Origin: Pedobacter alluvionis
GTDB lineage: Bacteria > Bacteroidota > Bacteroidia > Sphingobacteriales > Sphingobacteriaceae
Direction: 5' to 3'
Assembly: GCF_003664035.1 (NCBI RefSeq)
Contig: NZ_RCCK01000010.1
Span: forward strand, 682,001-746,000
DNA length: 64,000 nt
The translations under genes were made by a program, and so were the position numbers. Positions 9,063 through 19,082 of this stretch are shown in pieces (within the stretch, counting starts at the first letter, position 1; every line of letters begins with the position of its first letter). The notes under the pieces were generated by a model, which did no database searches, was not told where the DNA came from, and saw nothing but the letters and a program-made list of their open reading frames with translations.

Positions 9063-9190
9063 TTAGTCTTGAGTCCAAAGTCTGTAGTCTGTTTGATAAC
9101 TATAGACTTCAGATTAAAACCATCAATTTTCTTTCTCCAGTCTGAAATCACTGATTGGCTCATGACTCAAGACTACGGACTGAAGACTAA
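9062..9190. repeat. Inverted repeat pair of AGTCTTGAGTC type
   Basis: Two oppositely oriented copies of a short motif (GTTAGTCTTGAGTCC at the left, GACTCAAGACTACGGACT at the right) bracket about 75 bp. A related pair (GTCCGAGGTCAGAG / GACTTCCGACTCAAGACT) flanks 36260-36412. The right copy lies inside the 3' end of the EcsC gene and encodes its last residues. Confidence 0.6.
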
Positions 9191-9902
9191 AATACCTCAT
9201 TCTATAACTCATTATAGCAGTTTTGCCCAGTTTTTCGATCAGTTTATAATTGGCAACTGCTCCTACCGCTGCGCCAACAAAAGGCAACATCTGGGCAAGT
9301 TTAGCCAAATCGATATAATCGCGGTATTGCTGTTGAAAGGTAAGCCAATCAAATTCATCAATGTTGGTCGGTAACTGATGTGCTTTATCATCCCAATTCT
9401 GCATTTTATGAAATATATTCTGGCTTTCTTCTTTGCTCGAAAAGGCCAGTTGAAAAATGTGTAATATATATAAACGCTCGCGGTAATCTTTAACATCGTA
9501 TCCGTAAACCGCGGCAATGTCAAAAAGCATCTTCATTTTTATGCCCAGCAATAACGGGAAATCCGCCAGGCTCATTAAAAAACCACCCGCTCCGGTAATT
9601 CCACCCTCTGCTGCACCGGTTTTTTTGTAATTATCAATTTTTTGTTTCACCAACGCTTCCCGGTGCATTAAGGTTAAATCGGTAATGGGTTTCGACGTGG
9701 TAAAGGTAGAACCAAAAAGAACCGCCTTAACCATTTGTTTAATCGCAGTAGTAATGGCATTGTGAACTTTATCGGGAATATAGCTGTTTATTTTTTTCTG
9801 CACTTTATCCGTCACCTTACTCAAAAGCGAAGGTTTCTGCAGAGTTTTAAACTTCCAGAAATCCAGTTCACTGTTTATTTTTTGTTCATAGGTCATATTC
9901 AT
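9123..9902 (-). CDS. EcsC family protein
   Basis: The 259-residue product fits EcsC family proteins: an amphipathic N-terminal region, a central Gly/Ala-rich hydrophobic stretch (EGGITGAGGFLMSLADFPLL), LGIKMKMLFDIAAVYGYD, and a second hydrophobic patch LPFVGAAVGAVANYKLIEKL. EcsC of Bacillus is linked to the EcsAB ABC system, but no ABC genes adjoin this copy, and function here is open. The final ~17 residues are encoded by an intergenic-type repeat, which suggests that the ancestral stop was lost and the tail was recruited from repeat DNA. A second ATG lies two codons in (9896). Confidence 0.8.
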   Translation of the reverse strand: MNMTYEQKINSELDFWKFKTLQKPSLLSKVTDKVQKKINSYIPDKVHNAITTAIKQMVKAVLFGSTFTTSKPITDLTLMHREALVKQKIDNYKKTGAAEGGITGAGGFLMSLADFPLLLGIKMKMLFDIAAVYGYDVKDYRERLYILHIFQLAFSSKEESQNIFHKMQNWDDKAHQLPTNIDEFDWLTFQQQYRDYIDLAKLAQMLPFVGAAVGAVANYKLIEKLGKTAIMSYRMRYFSLQSVVLSHEPISDFRLEKEN

Positions 9903-9977
9903 TATCCTAAAATAATTATTCCTTAAAATTTAACTCAAATTGACGATTTTTTATTTGAATCTCTTTATAATAGCTTG

Positions 9978-10454
9978 TTAATAATCTACCCGCATTGCCG
10001 AAGTTTCCCAAAGCTTAAAAGCCGACAAAGCTTCATCCCGCATCAGTTGAATTACCGGAAGGCTCCTTTTTTCCATCGGTTTATCTAACTCTTCATAAAT
10101 AAACTTATCACTAAAACCAATGTTTTCGGCATCTGCCTTGGTATTTGCATAATAAATGGTATCAATCTTCGCCCAATAAATAGCACCCAAACACATGGGG
10201 CAGGGCTCGCAACTGGTGTAAATTACACAGCCGCTTAAATCGAATGTATTCAATTCGCCACAAGCTATCCTAATGGCCGAGACTTCGGCATGTGCTGTAG
10301 GATCATTGGTTGAGGTTACCTTATTGGCTGATTTAGCAATCAATTTACCATCTTTCACCACCACAGCGCCAAAAGGTCCACCAATACTCTCGCTTACATT
10401 CTGTACAGATAGATCGATTGCCATCTGCATATATTCCTGATGTTGATTCTCCAT
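9978..10454 (-). CDS. guaD: Guanine deaminase / nucleoside deaminase
   Basis: This is a zinc-dependent cytidine-deaminase-fold enzyme. The zinc site is HAEVSAIRIAC plus PCPMCLGAIYWAKI. The C-terminal GFSDKFIYEELDKPMEKR closely follows the pattern of Bacillus guanine deaminase, so guanine to xanthine is the most likely reaction. The start is set at the ATG giving MENQHQEYMQMAID (158 residues, family length). Starts at 10481 or 10532 would add residues, and the latter would run through the terminator of the upstream ompH-like gene. A tRNA adenosine deaminase role is less likely given the C-terminal pattern. Confidence 0.88.
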   Translation of the reverse strand: MENQHQEYMQMAIDLSVQNVSESIGGPFGAVVVKDGKLIAKSANKVTSTNDPTAHAEVSAIRIACGELNTFDLSGCVIYTSCEPCPMCLGAIYWAKIDTIYYANTKADAENIGFSDKFIYEELDKPMEKRSLPVIQLMRDEALSAFKLWETSAMRVDY

Positions 10455-10502
10455 TTTATATCTAATTAGCTCCTCTGTCATTAAAATTCTAAAATAACAG
10501 CA

Positions 10503-10531
10503 CAAAAAAAATGCCCCGATTATTCGGGGCA
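10503..10531 (-). terminator. Intrinsic terminator of the ompH-like gene
   Basis: A perfect 8-bp stem TGCCCCGA / TCGGGGCA with a TTAT loop (10512-10531) is followed on the minus strand by a run of T. It sits between the OmpH-like gene and guaD. Confidence 0.88.
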
Positions 10532-10555
10532 CCCTGGTTTAAATATCTTTTTAGC

Positions 10556-11155
10556 TTATTTTTTGCTGTATTCAGCATTTAAGCCTTTAATTACTTCCGA
10601 TGTTACATCTAAACTTTCGTCAGCAAATAAAATAGAGCTGTTACCTTTTGAGTAAGTTAAAACCATTTTATAACCTTTTCCTTTAGCGTAACCTTTTAAA
10701 TATTCTGCAACTTTATCATACAATTTTTCGTTTTCAGCAGCTTGCTCATTCTGTAAAGCACCGCCTGCATTTTGTTGGTAAGTTTGCAATTCCTGTTGCT
10801 TACGTGCTAAACGCTCTTCAGTGCTTTTACGCTGATCGGCAGATAAAGTTTGTGCCGATTGTTGGTATTGAGCAACTTCTCTTTGAAAAGCCTGACCTTT
10901 AGCCTGCATATCTGCCTGTGCATTTTTGGTCTTTCCTTCAAATTTCACTTTAAGATCTTTGAAGTATTCATATTTTGTAAGTAACGAGTCGGAGTTTACA
11001 TACACAATTTTCTCAGTTGGAGAAACCGCTGCAGTAGTACCCTCTGTTTTTTTAGTTTCAGTAGTTTTAGTGTCTTTGTTCTGGCATGCAGAGAAAGCAG
11101 TTATCAAAGTTGCTGTTGCAAGTAAACCAAAGGTTTTAAAGGTTCTTCTTTCCAT
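10556..11155 (-). CDS. OmpH/Skp-family periplasmic protein, lipidated
   Basis: The N-terminus ends in a lipobox-like AFSAC, predicting a lipoprotein. After a Thr/Lys-rich linker the product has the Skp/OmpH pattern: KIVYVNSDSLLTKYEYFKDL, a long charged coiled coil (about residues 75-145, Gln/Lys/Glu-rich), and a C-terminal strand pair with GKGYKMVLTYSKGNSSILFA. Skp proteins chaperone outer-membrane proteins. Lipidated single-copy versions are common in this phylum, but a chaperone role here is inferred. The gene starts directly after the large repeat block and is monocistronic, with its own terminator. Confidence 0.86.
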   Translation of the reverse strand: MERRTFKTFGLLATATLITAFSACQNKDTKTTETKKTEGTTAAVSPTEKIVYVNSDSLLTKYEYFKDLKVKFEGKTKNAQADMQAKGQAFQREVAQYQQSAQTLSADQRKSTEERLARKQQELQTYQQNAGGALQNEQAAENEKLYDKVAEYLKGYAKGKGYKMVLTYSKGNSSILFADESLDVTSEVIKGLNAEYSKK

Positions 11156-11299
11156 TCTTGTTTAATAAATTTTAGCAAACTTATATAAATTAGTTTTGAT
11201 ATGCAATTTAAAGAAACGCGTGTTGAGAAATGACATTTTTACGCTTGGCGTTTAATTTACTTAAAGCTGAGCGCCTAACGTGAGCTGCTCAATCTGAGA

Positions 11300-11420
11300 G
11301 AGATGATTTGAAAAGCAAAGCCTGTGTTTCAAACGGCTGTTAGTCCCGCTTTACTGCGTGCCGCTTCCATCGGGTTTAGGTGGCACGGCAGCTGCTACTA
11401 TTTGGGGCTGCAGGGCGGCA
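11300..11420. repeat. Dispersed repeat (GCCACCTAAACCCGA family), left flank of tandem block
   Basis: Read on the minus strand it carries GCCACCTAAACCCGATGG, AGCGGGACTAACAGC and GCTTTGCTTTTCAAA in order, the block order also found at 12.3, 23.5 and 46 kb. It lies in the gene-free stretch 11156-12536. Confidence 0.6.
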
Positions 11421-11436
11421 AGAGCAAATTTTAAAA

Positions 11437-12281
11437 CACCAAACGTTCCTACGGAACGAAAACGCTAATTAAACAATTAGCTACCGATGAACCGTCCCTA
11501 ACGGGACGGCAGGGAAGTATTAGTTTTAAAAAAAACACTGTGGCATTTCATTAAGTTAATTCATCTGCGCAGATAATATATTTAACCACAGATAAAAAGG
11601 ATGCACACAGCTATAAAATTGTATTTATCTGTTGTTGAAAACCGTTATCGTAATGACACTACGCAATGAAGCGGCGGGCAATTGTTTGTATTGTGAAAAA
11701 AAACGTCCCGTAGGGACGTATGCCCGGTAATTAGCTATCGATGAACCGTCCCTAACGGGACGGCAGGGGAGTATTAGTTTTAAAAAAACACTGTGGTATT
11801 TCATTAAGTTAATTCATTTGCGCAGATAATATATTTAACCACAGATAAAAAGGATGCACACAGCTATAAAATTGTATTTATCTGTTGTTGAAAACCGTTA
11901 TCATAATGACACTACGCAATGAAGCGGCGGGCAATTGTTTGTATTGTGAAAAAATACGTCCCGTAGGGACGTATGCCCGGTAATTAGCTACCGATGAACC
12001 GTCCCTAACGGGACGGCAGGGAAGTATTAGTTTTAAAAAAACACTGTGGCATTTCATTAAGTTAATTCATTTGCGCAGATAATATATTTTAACCACAGAT
12101 AAAAAGGATGCACACAGCTATAAAATTGTATTTATCTGTTGTTGAAAACCGTTATCATAATGACACTACGCAATGACGCGGCGGGCAATTGTTGGTATTG
12201 TGAAAAAAACGTCCCGTAGGGACGTATGCCCGGTAGAAAAAAAAATGTAATGTTTTTTTCGTTCCGTAGGAACGTTTGGTG
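11437..12281. mobile_element. 845-bp MITE-like element: three tandem ~254-bp units inside 26-bp perfect inverted repeats
   Basis: The ends 11437-11462 and 12256-12281 are exact reverse complements over 26 bp. Between them three near-identical units start at 11475, 11729 and 11982 (the last ends near 12236), so the period is 254 then 253 bp. Each unit holds a hairpin CCGTCCC-TAAC-GGGACGG and a second one ACGTCCC-GTA-GGGACGT, plus conserved AT-rich DNA with AACCACAGATAAAAAGG. There is no credible ORF and no evident target-site duplication. I infer a non-autonomous repeat element; the mobilising enzyme is not in the window. Confidence 0.7.
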
Positions 12282-12299
12282 GATAATCCGTTCATATTC

Positions 12300-12425
12300 A
12301 GTATTGTTTTGCCCACCTAAACCTGATTGAAATGAAAAGCTCACGCTTCTTCAGCGGGACTTGTAATGGAAAGCGGGAGGAGACATGGATTGGAATGCTG
12401 GTTTTGCTTTCCAAACCCCTTTTAA
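12300..12425. repeat. Dispersed repeat (GCCACCTAAACCCGA family), right flank of tandem block
   Basis: It contains GCCCACCTAAACCTGATTG, CAGCGGGACTTG and TTTTGCTTTCCAAA in the same order as the other copies. It is in opposite orientation to the left-flank copy, so the whole 11.3-12.4 kb block is roughly symmetrical. Confidence 0.55.
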
Positions 12426-12504
12426 TCCAATTAGAGAGGCTTTGTGTCAATCTCTTAACAGCTCAAAACTTATCCACATATTAGTTTAAATGCCAAAATT
12501 TCCG

Positions 12505-12512
12505 TATTTTTG
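12505..12512 (+). promoter_or_regulatory. Candidate -7 element for gyrB
   Basis: TATTTTTG fits the Bacteroidota -7 consensus TAnnTTTG and lies about 25 bp before the gyrB ATG. No clear -33 TTTG is seen at the expected distance, so support is moderate. Confidence 0.4.
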
Positions 12513-12533
12513 ATACTTATTGTTTTTAATTAA

Positions 12534-14495
<1,962 letters not shown>

Positions 14496-14529
14496 CCCCT
14501 AAATCCCAAAAAGGGGAATTTAAAATACA

Positions 14530-14566
14530 AACCCTCTTCAGGTTAAAATCTTGGAGAGGGTTTTTT
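14530..14566 (+). terminator. Intrinsic terminator of gyrB
   Basis: An AACCCTCT / AGAGGGTT stem with a ~17-nt partly paired loop is followed directly by a T-run, 35 bp after the gyrB stop codon. Confidence 0.85.
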
Positions 14567-14593
14567 GTTGTTATATTCGTCATCACTTTATCG

Positions 14594-14683
14594 TGGTGTA
14601 AGATGGTAACATCTTACACCATATTAAATTTTTCTAGCCTGGATGAACTATGTTGTCATAAGTCAGATGGAAGCAGCTGACTT
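14594..14683. repeat. REP-like hairpin doublet
   Basis: A perfect 12-bp stem (TGGTGTAAGATG / CATCTTACACCA, loop GTAA, 14594-14621) is followed by a second hairpin (AAGTCAG / CTGACTT, 14660-14683). Two close hairpins of this size resemble REP pairs; no RAYT transposase is in the window. The rest of the gap up to 14774 shows no other feature. Confidence 0.55.
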
Positions 14684-14774
14684 CACCTGAAAATAGGTTA
14701 TTAATTTATCGCTATGTTATGAATATGTCGCTTTTTATTTTGTAAATTTATTTACACACACAAATAAAATCAAA

Positions 14775-15260
14775 ATGAAAAAAGCAGGAATTATTTTACT
14801 GCTATTATCGGGCTCGATAATAGTTAGTGCGCAATCACAGCGTAAAAGTCAAAAGGCCCCTCCATCGGCTCAATTGTTGAAATTGAAGGTTAGCCCTAAG
14901 CTAAAATCTTCAATGGATTGTAAGAACTCAATAGCGATGCATCCATATATTACACATTCAGTTTTTAGCAGCCCCGGAGATATTTCTACCATTGTTAATG
15001 CCAATGGAACCCATTTGACTGTGGTGAATAACGGAAATATGGCAACAATAGTTAATCCGGATGGCACGCATTCAACTGTCATCAAAAATGGTAACACATC
15101 TACTATTGTTAATCCAAATGGTTCGCATTCAACCGTGATCAATAATGGGAATACATCTGTTATTGTAAATCCTAACGGAACACATTCTACTGTAATTAAT
15201 AATGGAAGCACATCAATAATTGTTAATCCAGATGGAACACATACTGTAGTTGTAAATTAA
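14775..15260 (+). CDS. Secreted protein with five 19-residue repeats
   Basis: The product is 161 residues with a signal peptide (cleavage likely after VSAQ, residue 20). Residues 68-161 are five consecutive 19-residue units of pattern GNxSTIVNPNGTHSTVINN. The first and last are the most diverged, and the internal three are nearly identical in protein and DNA (57-bp period). Alternating beta-prone residues with regular Asn-Gly turns suggest a beta-solenoid or stacked beta-hairpin fibre; this is a structural inference. No known domain is recognised. It has its own terminator, and a TATTTTG element about 40 bp upstream may be the promoter. Function is unknown; a surface or biofilm role is conceivable but unsupported. 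Confidence 0.75.
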   Translation: MKKAGIILLLLSGSIIVSAQSQRKSQKAPPSAQLLKLKVSPKLKSSMDCKNSIAMHPYITHSVFSSPGDISTIVNANGTHLTVVNNGNMATIVNPDGTHSTVIKNGNTSTIVNPNGSHSTVINNGNTSVIVNPNGTHSTVINNGSTSIIVNPDGTHTVVVN

Positions 15261-15277
15261 TTTAGCAATATAAAAAC

Positions 15278-15308
15278 AAAGCCATTCAAAAAAATGAATG
15301 GCTTTTGT
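15278..15308 (+). terminator. Intrinsic terminator of the 19-residue-repeat protein gene
   Basis: The stem AAAGCCATTC / GAATGGCTTT has an A-rich loop and T-rich tail. Confidence 0.8.
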
Positions 15309-15408
15309 ATTATACACGATTGCAAATGGCCGCTCTTTATCCAAATAGAAACCACTGCGCTTAACTAACCATCTCAGTACTGAGATTTATTTTTAGGCTT
15401 TACGTTGA

Positions 15409-16335
15409 CTACAAGATGTAGTAAGAGCCGACGGGAGCCAATTCTGTTTGAGGTTTGTCCTCATATATTTTATTATCGTCTAACATCTGGCAAAGATCGC
15501 GTTCAATAGTTCTGCAGATGGTTGTTGTCGGAGTATCCGTAGGTTTATTCTCGAAAGGATCCTGAAGATGAACGGCCATTTTTTCTACCAATAAAAAGAA
15601 TGCTGCAATAGCAACCACTAAAGGAACTTCCATGTAACCAAAATATTCGATCAATCCGAAAGGCAACAATACGATGAATAAATGGATAGACATATTGATA
15701 TACTTGCTATACGTAACGGGGAAAACGGTGTTTTTAATTCTTTCCGATCCACCCATGTGGTTACATAAACCTGTTATCGTTTTGTCTATTTCTATCTGCT
15801 GGTATTTATTGATCCAACCTTCCTGTAATGCCTTTTTTAAATCCATGGCATGTAACTCCAATATGGTTGTGGTTACATTTTTACGTTTCTTAACGAAGGC
15901 GACTTCTTCTGCAGAAAGGTATTCTTCCAAACCTTTTCGTGCATTAAAACCGCGCAACGATTGACTTAAGGCATAACACCAGGCAATCTGTCGTTTAATA
16001 AACCTGGCTTTAAATTCCTCAATTTCATCCAATCCATAAGGATTATCAACGAACGACAATATCTGACGGGAGACAGTTCTCGAATCGTTAACTATGGCGC
16101 CCCAAAGAATCCTGGCTTCCCACCACCTGTCATAAGCCTGGTTAGACCGAAATGCCAATAGAAGCGAAATAATTGTTCCTAATAAAGCTGGTACAGCAAC
16201 AGGAATGGATATGCGGGTAACGTGAAAGTTCTCGTACAATACCACAATACCTATTGAATAACCAATAACAAATAGAAGTTCTTTTTTGATCTTTCCGAAT
16301 ATATAGGTGAGCGGAATATTATTTCGTAATAGCAT
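15409..16335 (-). CDS. Bestrophin-family (UPF0187) ion channel
   Basis: The 308-residue integral membrane protein has an N-terminal helix pair with LLFVIGYSIGIVVLY and PVAVPALLGTIISLLLAFRS. It also has the family signature NQAYDRWWEARILWGAIVNDSR and a C-terminal EKMAVHLQDPFENKPTDTP, which holds the acidic cluster equivalent to the bestrophin calcium clasp region. Bacterial homologues conduct cations. It follows the Usp-like gene by 23 bp on the same strand and is likely cotranscribed with it, which suggests a joint stress or ion-homeostasis role. Confidence 0.92.
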   Translation of the reverse strand: MLLRNNIPLTYIFGKIKKELLFVIGYSIGIVVLYENFHVTRISIPVAVPALLGTIISLLLAFRSNQAYDRWWEARILWGAIVNDSRTVSRQILSFVDNPYGLDEIEEFKARFIKRQIAWCYALSQSLRGFNARKGLEEYLSAEEVAFVKKRKNVTTTILELHAMDLKKALQEGWINKYQQIEIDKTITGLCNHMGGSERIKNTVFPVTYSKYINMSIHLFIVLLPFGLIEYFGYMEVPLVVAIAAFFLLVEKMAVHLQDPFENKPTDTPTTTICRTIERDLCQMLDDNKIYEDKPQTELAPVGSYYIL

Positions 16336-16358
16336 AATATAAAGTTTGAAGATGATAA

Positions 16359-16856
16359 TTAAGAATTTACTTCTTGCAACTGTGTTTCGTGTATTTTTGT
16401 GTCAATTAAGTTTTCGCTGGCATGAACTGTCAATGCGTTTAATTGAATTACTGCACAGCCTGCACGTTCCGTTAGTATTTTAGGGTCGATGCTATATTTG
16501 TTGATTGGCGTAAAATTGTATTCTTTTAAATAGGCAATACATTCTACGTCAAAAGCTTCGATAAAGTTTTTGAAAGCCGCTACTGTACTTCCGTAAAAAT
16601 ATTCGATCCCAATCGTATTGATCTGAGTAGGATATTTTGCTTTGGCTTGATTTATTTGCTGATAAAATTCGTCGCTCACATTTTCATAATCGCGGCTACG
16701 GCGACTCAACATTAACATATCAGTGATCGAATCTGATAGTTTAAAGGCATGTACAAAAATGATGTTCAGACTTTCATTTTTTTGATGCTGAACTAACGCA
16801 TCAATAATTTTAATGCTTTCTAATTTAAAGTCGGTTGGAACTAATACTGTTTTCAT
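16359..16856 (-). CDS. Universal-stress-protein-like protein
   Basis: The 165-residue protein starts MKTVLVPTDFKLESIKIIDA, the first strand and loop of the Usp fold, and has IIFVHAF as strand 2. The classical ATP-binding G-2x-G-9x-G signature is not evident in the C-terminal half, so it may be a non-nucleotide-binding Usp relative. It is the first gene of a probable two-gene operon with the bestrophin. A role in stress signalling is inferred from fold only. Confidence 0.65.
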   Translation of the reverse strand: MKTVLVPTDFKLESIKIIDALVQHQKNESLNIIFVHAFKLSDSITDMLMLSRRSRDYENVSDEFYQQINQAKAKYPTQINTIGIEYFYGSTVAAFKNFIEAFDVECIAYLKEYNFTPINKYSIDPKILTERAGCAVIQLNALTVHASENLIDTKIHETQLQEVNS

Positions 16857-17051
16857 CGCTATATCTTGTTTAAATGAATTGAAATATTATTTATACAAGT
16901 TTAGCAGGATGTTATTATAGCGAAATAAGAGCGAGATTAGAACGAGATTAGAGTGCACTCCTTTTTGGAGTGATAAGTTTATATTAATCGAACTTAGGTT
17001 ACCAGATTGATTATTAACTAACCAATTTAAACAATTAAACCTATCGGAGAA

Positions 17052-18404
17052 CTAACTGTTCATTGGCAATAAAACCTTAATCTCTGTGCCAACACCTTCT
17101 TGTGATTTAATGCCGATACTCCCTCTATGCAAACGGATGATATTGAGTGAAAGTGGTAGGCCAACGCCATAACCTTTAAAATCGGAAGTGTTTGATGCTC
17201 TGTAGAAAGGTTCGAATATGTGTTGAATATCAGTTTGTGGAATACCGATACCCCGATCGGTTACAGCGATAGAAAGCATATTGGCATTACTTTCTATACT
17301 AATGCTTACCAAATTCTCATTAGAATATTTGCAGGCATTATTTACAATATTGCTGATGGCCAGCTTCATCAGGTTTTTATTTACCCTAATCGAAAGCAGT
17401 TCCTCATCATCTGGAAGTTTGCTGAAATCGATCTCTATTTTACTATTGGGATGTACCTGGTTTACTGAATCTTTAATTTCCCATAACAGTTCATCCATTC
17501 TTACTTCTTCCCAGGGCTGGTTTTTTCCGTTGAAACCCGATTGTGCCAAACCTAATAAACTGGTTAAGATATGTTCCAGCCTTTCTGCCTCATCTTTAAT
17601 TTTTGATAATGCCTTTTTCTGTTTTGCCGTATCTTCGATGGTTTTCATGGCCAGTTCTACCTCGCCGCTAATAATGGTTAAAGGCGTTCTCAGCTCGTGT
17701 GAGGCATTGCTGATAAAGTTATTCTGCGTTTCGAAAGCTGTTTCCAAACGGTTGAGCATATTATTGAAGGTTTGGGCCAATTGCGACATTTCATCATTTC
17801 CCTTTTTAACATCTAACCTTAAGTGTAAATTTTCGGCCTTTATTTTTTTTACACTTTTAATGATGTTTCTAAGCGGCATTAACATGTAATTAGAGAATTT
17901 CCATCCCACCACAAATGATAATATTACAGAAAGAAAAAAGCCAATAATTAAAATTCTCTGCAGGTCTTTTAACTCCCGGAAGCCGACAGGATCATTTGCA
18001 GAAACGATAACGATATATCCTCCATTCGAATTTTTAAAGAATTTACCGGCATAGAAGTGATTTTCGATGCGATAGCGGGCTACATAACCGGCCTTTATCC
18101 GGTTATAAAAACTTGCGGGTAATTCGCGGTCTAGTTTATTGGTTGGTTTGCCTGCTTCAATGATATACTCTTTTTCAGATGGCAAACGTTCCAGGTATCT
18201 ATTGCGCATTTTTGCATACACCTTATTGTTGTCATCTTCGTATAGTTTAATCTGAGCGGCAATATTAACCCTGGCTTCCAGTCGTTTATAAAAATCTTCG
18301 AAGGCGAAGTCGTTAGAAAAATACCAAACAAAACCACTTAATAAAGAAATAATAATTGCCGATAAAATGGCAAAGAGTAAAGTGATTTTTTTTGCTATCT
18401 CCAT
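17052..18404 (-). CDS. Sensor histidine kinase (HAMP, HisKA, HATPase)
   Basis: This is the 450-residue sensor of a two-component system. TM1 lies at about residues 8-29, a periplasmic domain of ~120 residues follows, TM2 is at about 150-168, then a HAMP domain. HisKA has the phospho-acceptor His236 in SNASHELRTPL. The ATPase domain has the N-box NIVNNACKYSN, G1 DRGIGIP and G2 GYGVGLPLS. Its ATG directly abuts the regulator stop codon, so the two are translationally coupled. The signal is unknown. A short CACTCC / GGAGTG hairpin at 16956-16972 lies downstream but lacks a T-run. Confidence 0.95.
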   Translation of the reverse strand: MEIAKKITLLFAILSAIIISLLSGFVWYFSNDFAFEDFYKRLEARVNIAAQIKLYEDDNNKVYAKMRNRYLERLPSEKEYIIEAGKPTNKLDRELPASFYNRIKAGYVARYRIENHFYAGKFFKNSNGGYIVIVSANDPVGFRELKDLQRILIIGFFLSVILSFVVGWKFSNYMLMPLRNIIKSVKKIKAENLHLRLDVKKGNDEMSQLAQTFNNMLNRLETAFETQNNFISNASHELRTPLTIISGEVELAMKTIEDTAKQKKALSKIKDEAERLEHILTSLLGLAQSGFNGKNQPWEEVRMDELLWEIKDSVNQVHPNSKIEIDFSKLPDDEELLSIRVNKNLMKLAISNIVNNACKYSNENLVSISIESNANMLSIAVTDRGIGIPQTDIQHIFEPFYRASNTSDFKGYGVGLPLSLNIIRLHRGSIGIKSQEGVGTEIKVLLPMNS

Positions 18405-19082
18405 TTATTTTTCCCTTAATATATAACCTAAGCCTACGGCAGTATGGATGAGTTTTTGATCGGAATTTTTATCTATTTTTTTGCGAAGGTAATTAACATA
18501 AACATCGACCACATTGGTGCCAAGGTTAAAATCTATATCCCAAACGTTTTCTAAAATATCTATCCTGGATAAAATTTTAGATTTGTTTTTGGCCATGTAC
18601 TCAATTAGCCGGTACTCTGTTGCCGTAAGTACAATTTCCTGTTGGTTTCGTTTTACTGTTTTTGCACTTAAATTAATCTGGAGATCTCCTACAGAAATAA
18701 TCTGATCTTGTGAAGCCGCGCCCTGATATCGCCTTAATAACATTCTTACCCGCGCAAAAAGTTCAGCAAATTTAAATGGCTTTATTAAATAATCATCTGC
18801 ACCATTATCCAGTCCTTTTACCACATTTTCGGTAGTACCCAAAGCCGTAAGCATAATAATTGGCGTATTTGGTTTTTGTTCTTTAATGATTTTGCAAAGT
18901 TCCAATCCATTTATTCCGGGTAGCATGATGTCAAGAATAATCAGGTCGAACTGATTTTCTAAAGCCATCTGTTTTCCGATTAAACCATCAGGAGAAATAC
19001 TTACGGTAAATCCCTCATCAGTTAAACCTCTCGAAATTACAGATACAACACTCGGTTCATCTTCTACAAGTAATAAATTCAT
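18405..19082 (-). CDS. OmpR/PhoB-family response regulator
   Basis: The receiver domain carries the acidic pair ED at 7-8, the phospho-acceptor Asp51 (LIILDIMLPG), the switch Thr in MLTA, and the Lys of LIKPF near residue 101. The C-terminal winged helix shows the ATEYRLIEYMAKN and VDVYVNYLRKKID patterns of OmpR-type DNA binding. At 225 residues it is the standard length. It precedes and abuts its cognate kinase. Targets are unknown; the adjacent Usp/bestrophin genes on the same strand are candidates only by position. Confidence 0.96.
   Translation of the reverse strand: MNLLLVEDEPSVVSVISRGLTDEGFTVSISPDGLIGKQMALENQFDLIILDIMLPGINGLELCKIIKEQKPNTPIIMLTALGTTENVVKGLDNGADDYLIKPFKFAELFARVRMLLRRYQGAASQDQIISVGDLQINLSAKTVKRNQQEIVLTATEYRLIEYMAKNKSKILSRIDILENVWDIDFNLGTNVVDVYVNYLRKKIDKNSDQKLIHTAVGLGYILREK

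Noticed and set aside
10455-10532. Longer N-terminus for guanine deaminase
   Set aside because: The extension would be translated from the terminator hairpin of the upstream gene and has no homology.
11475-12236. CRISPR array
   Set aside because: The repeats are ~254 bp, contiguous and without unique spacers, and no cas genes are present.
12132-12344. 70-residue minus-strand ORF
   Set aside because: It runs from the last unit of the 254-bp array across its inverted end into the flanking repeat; composition is not coding-like.
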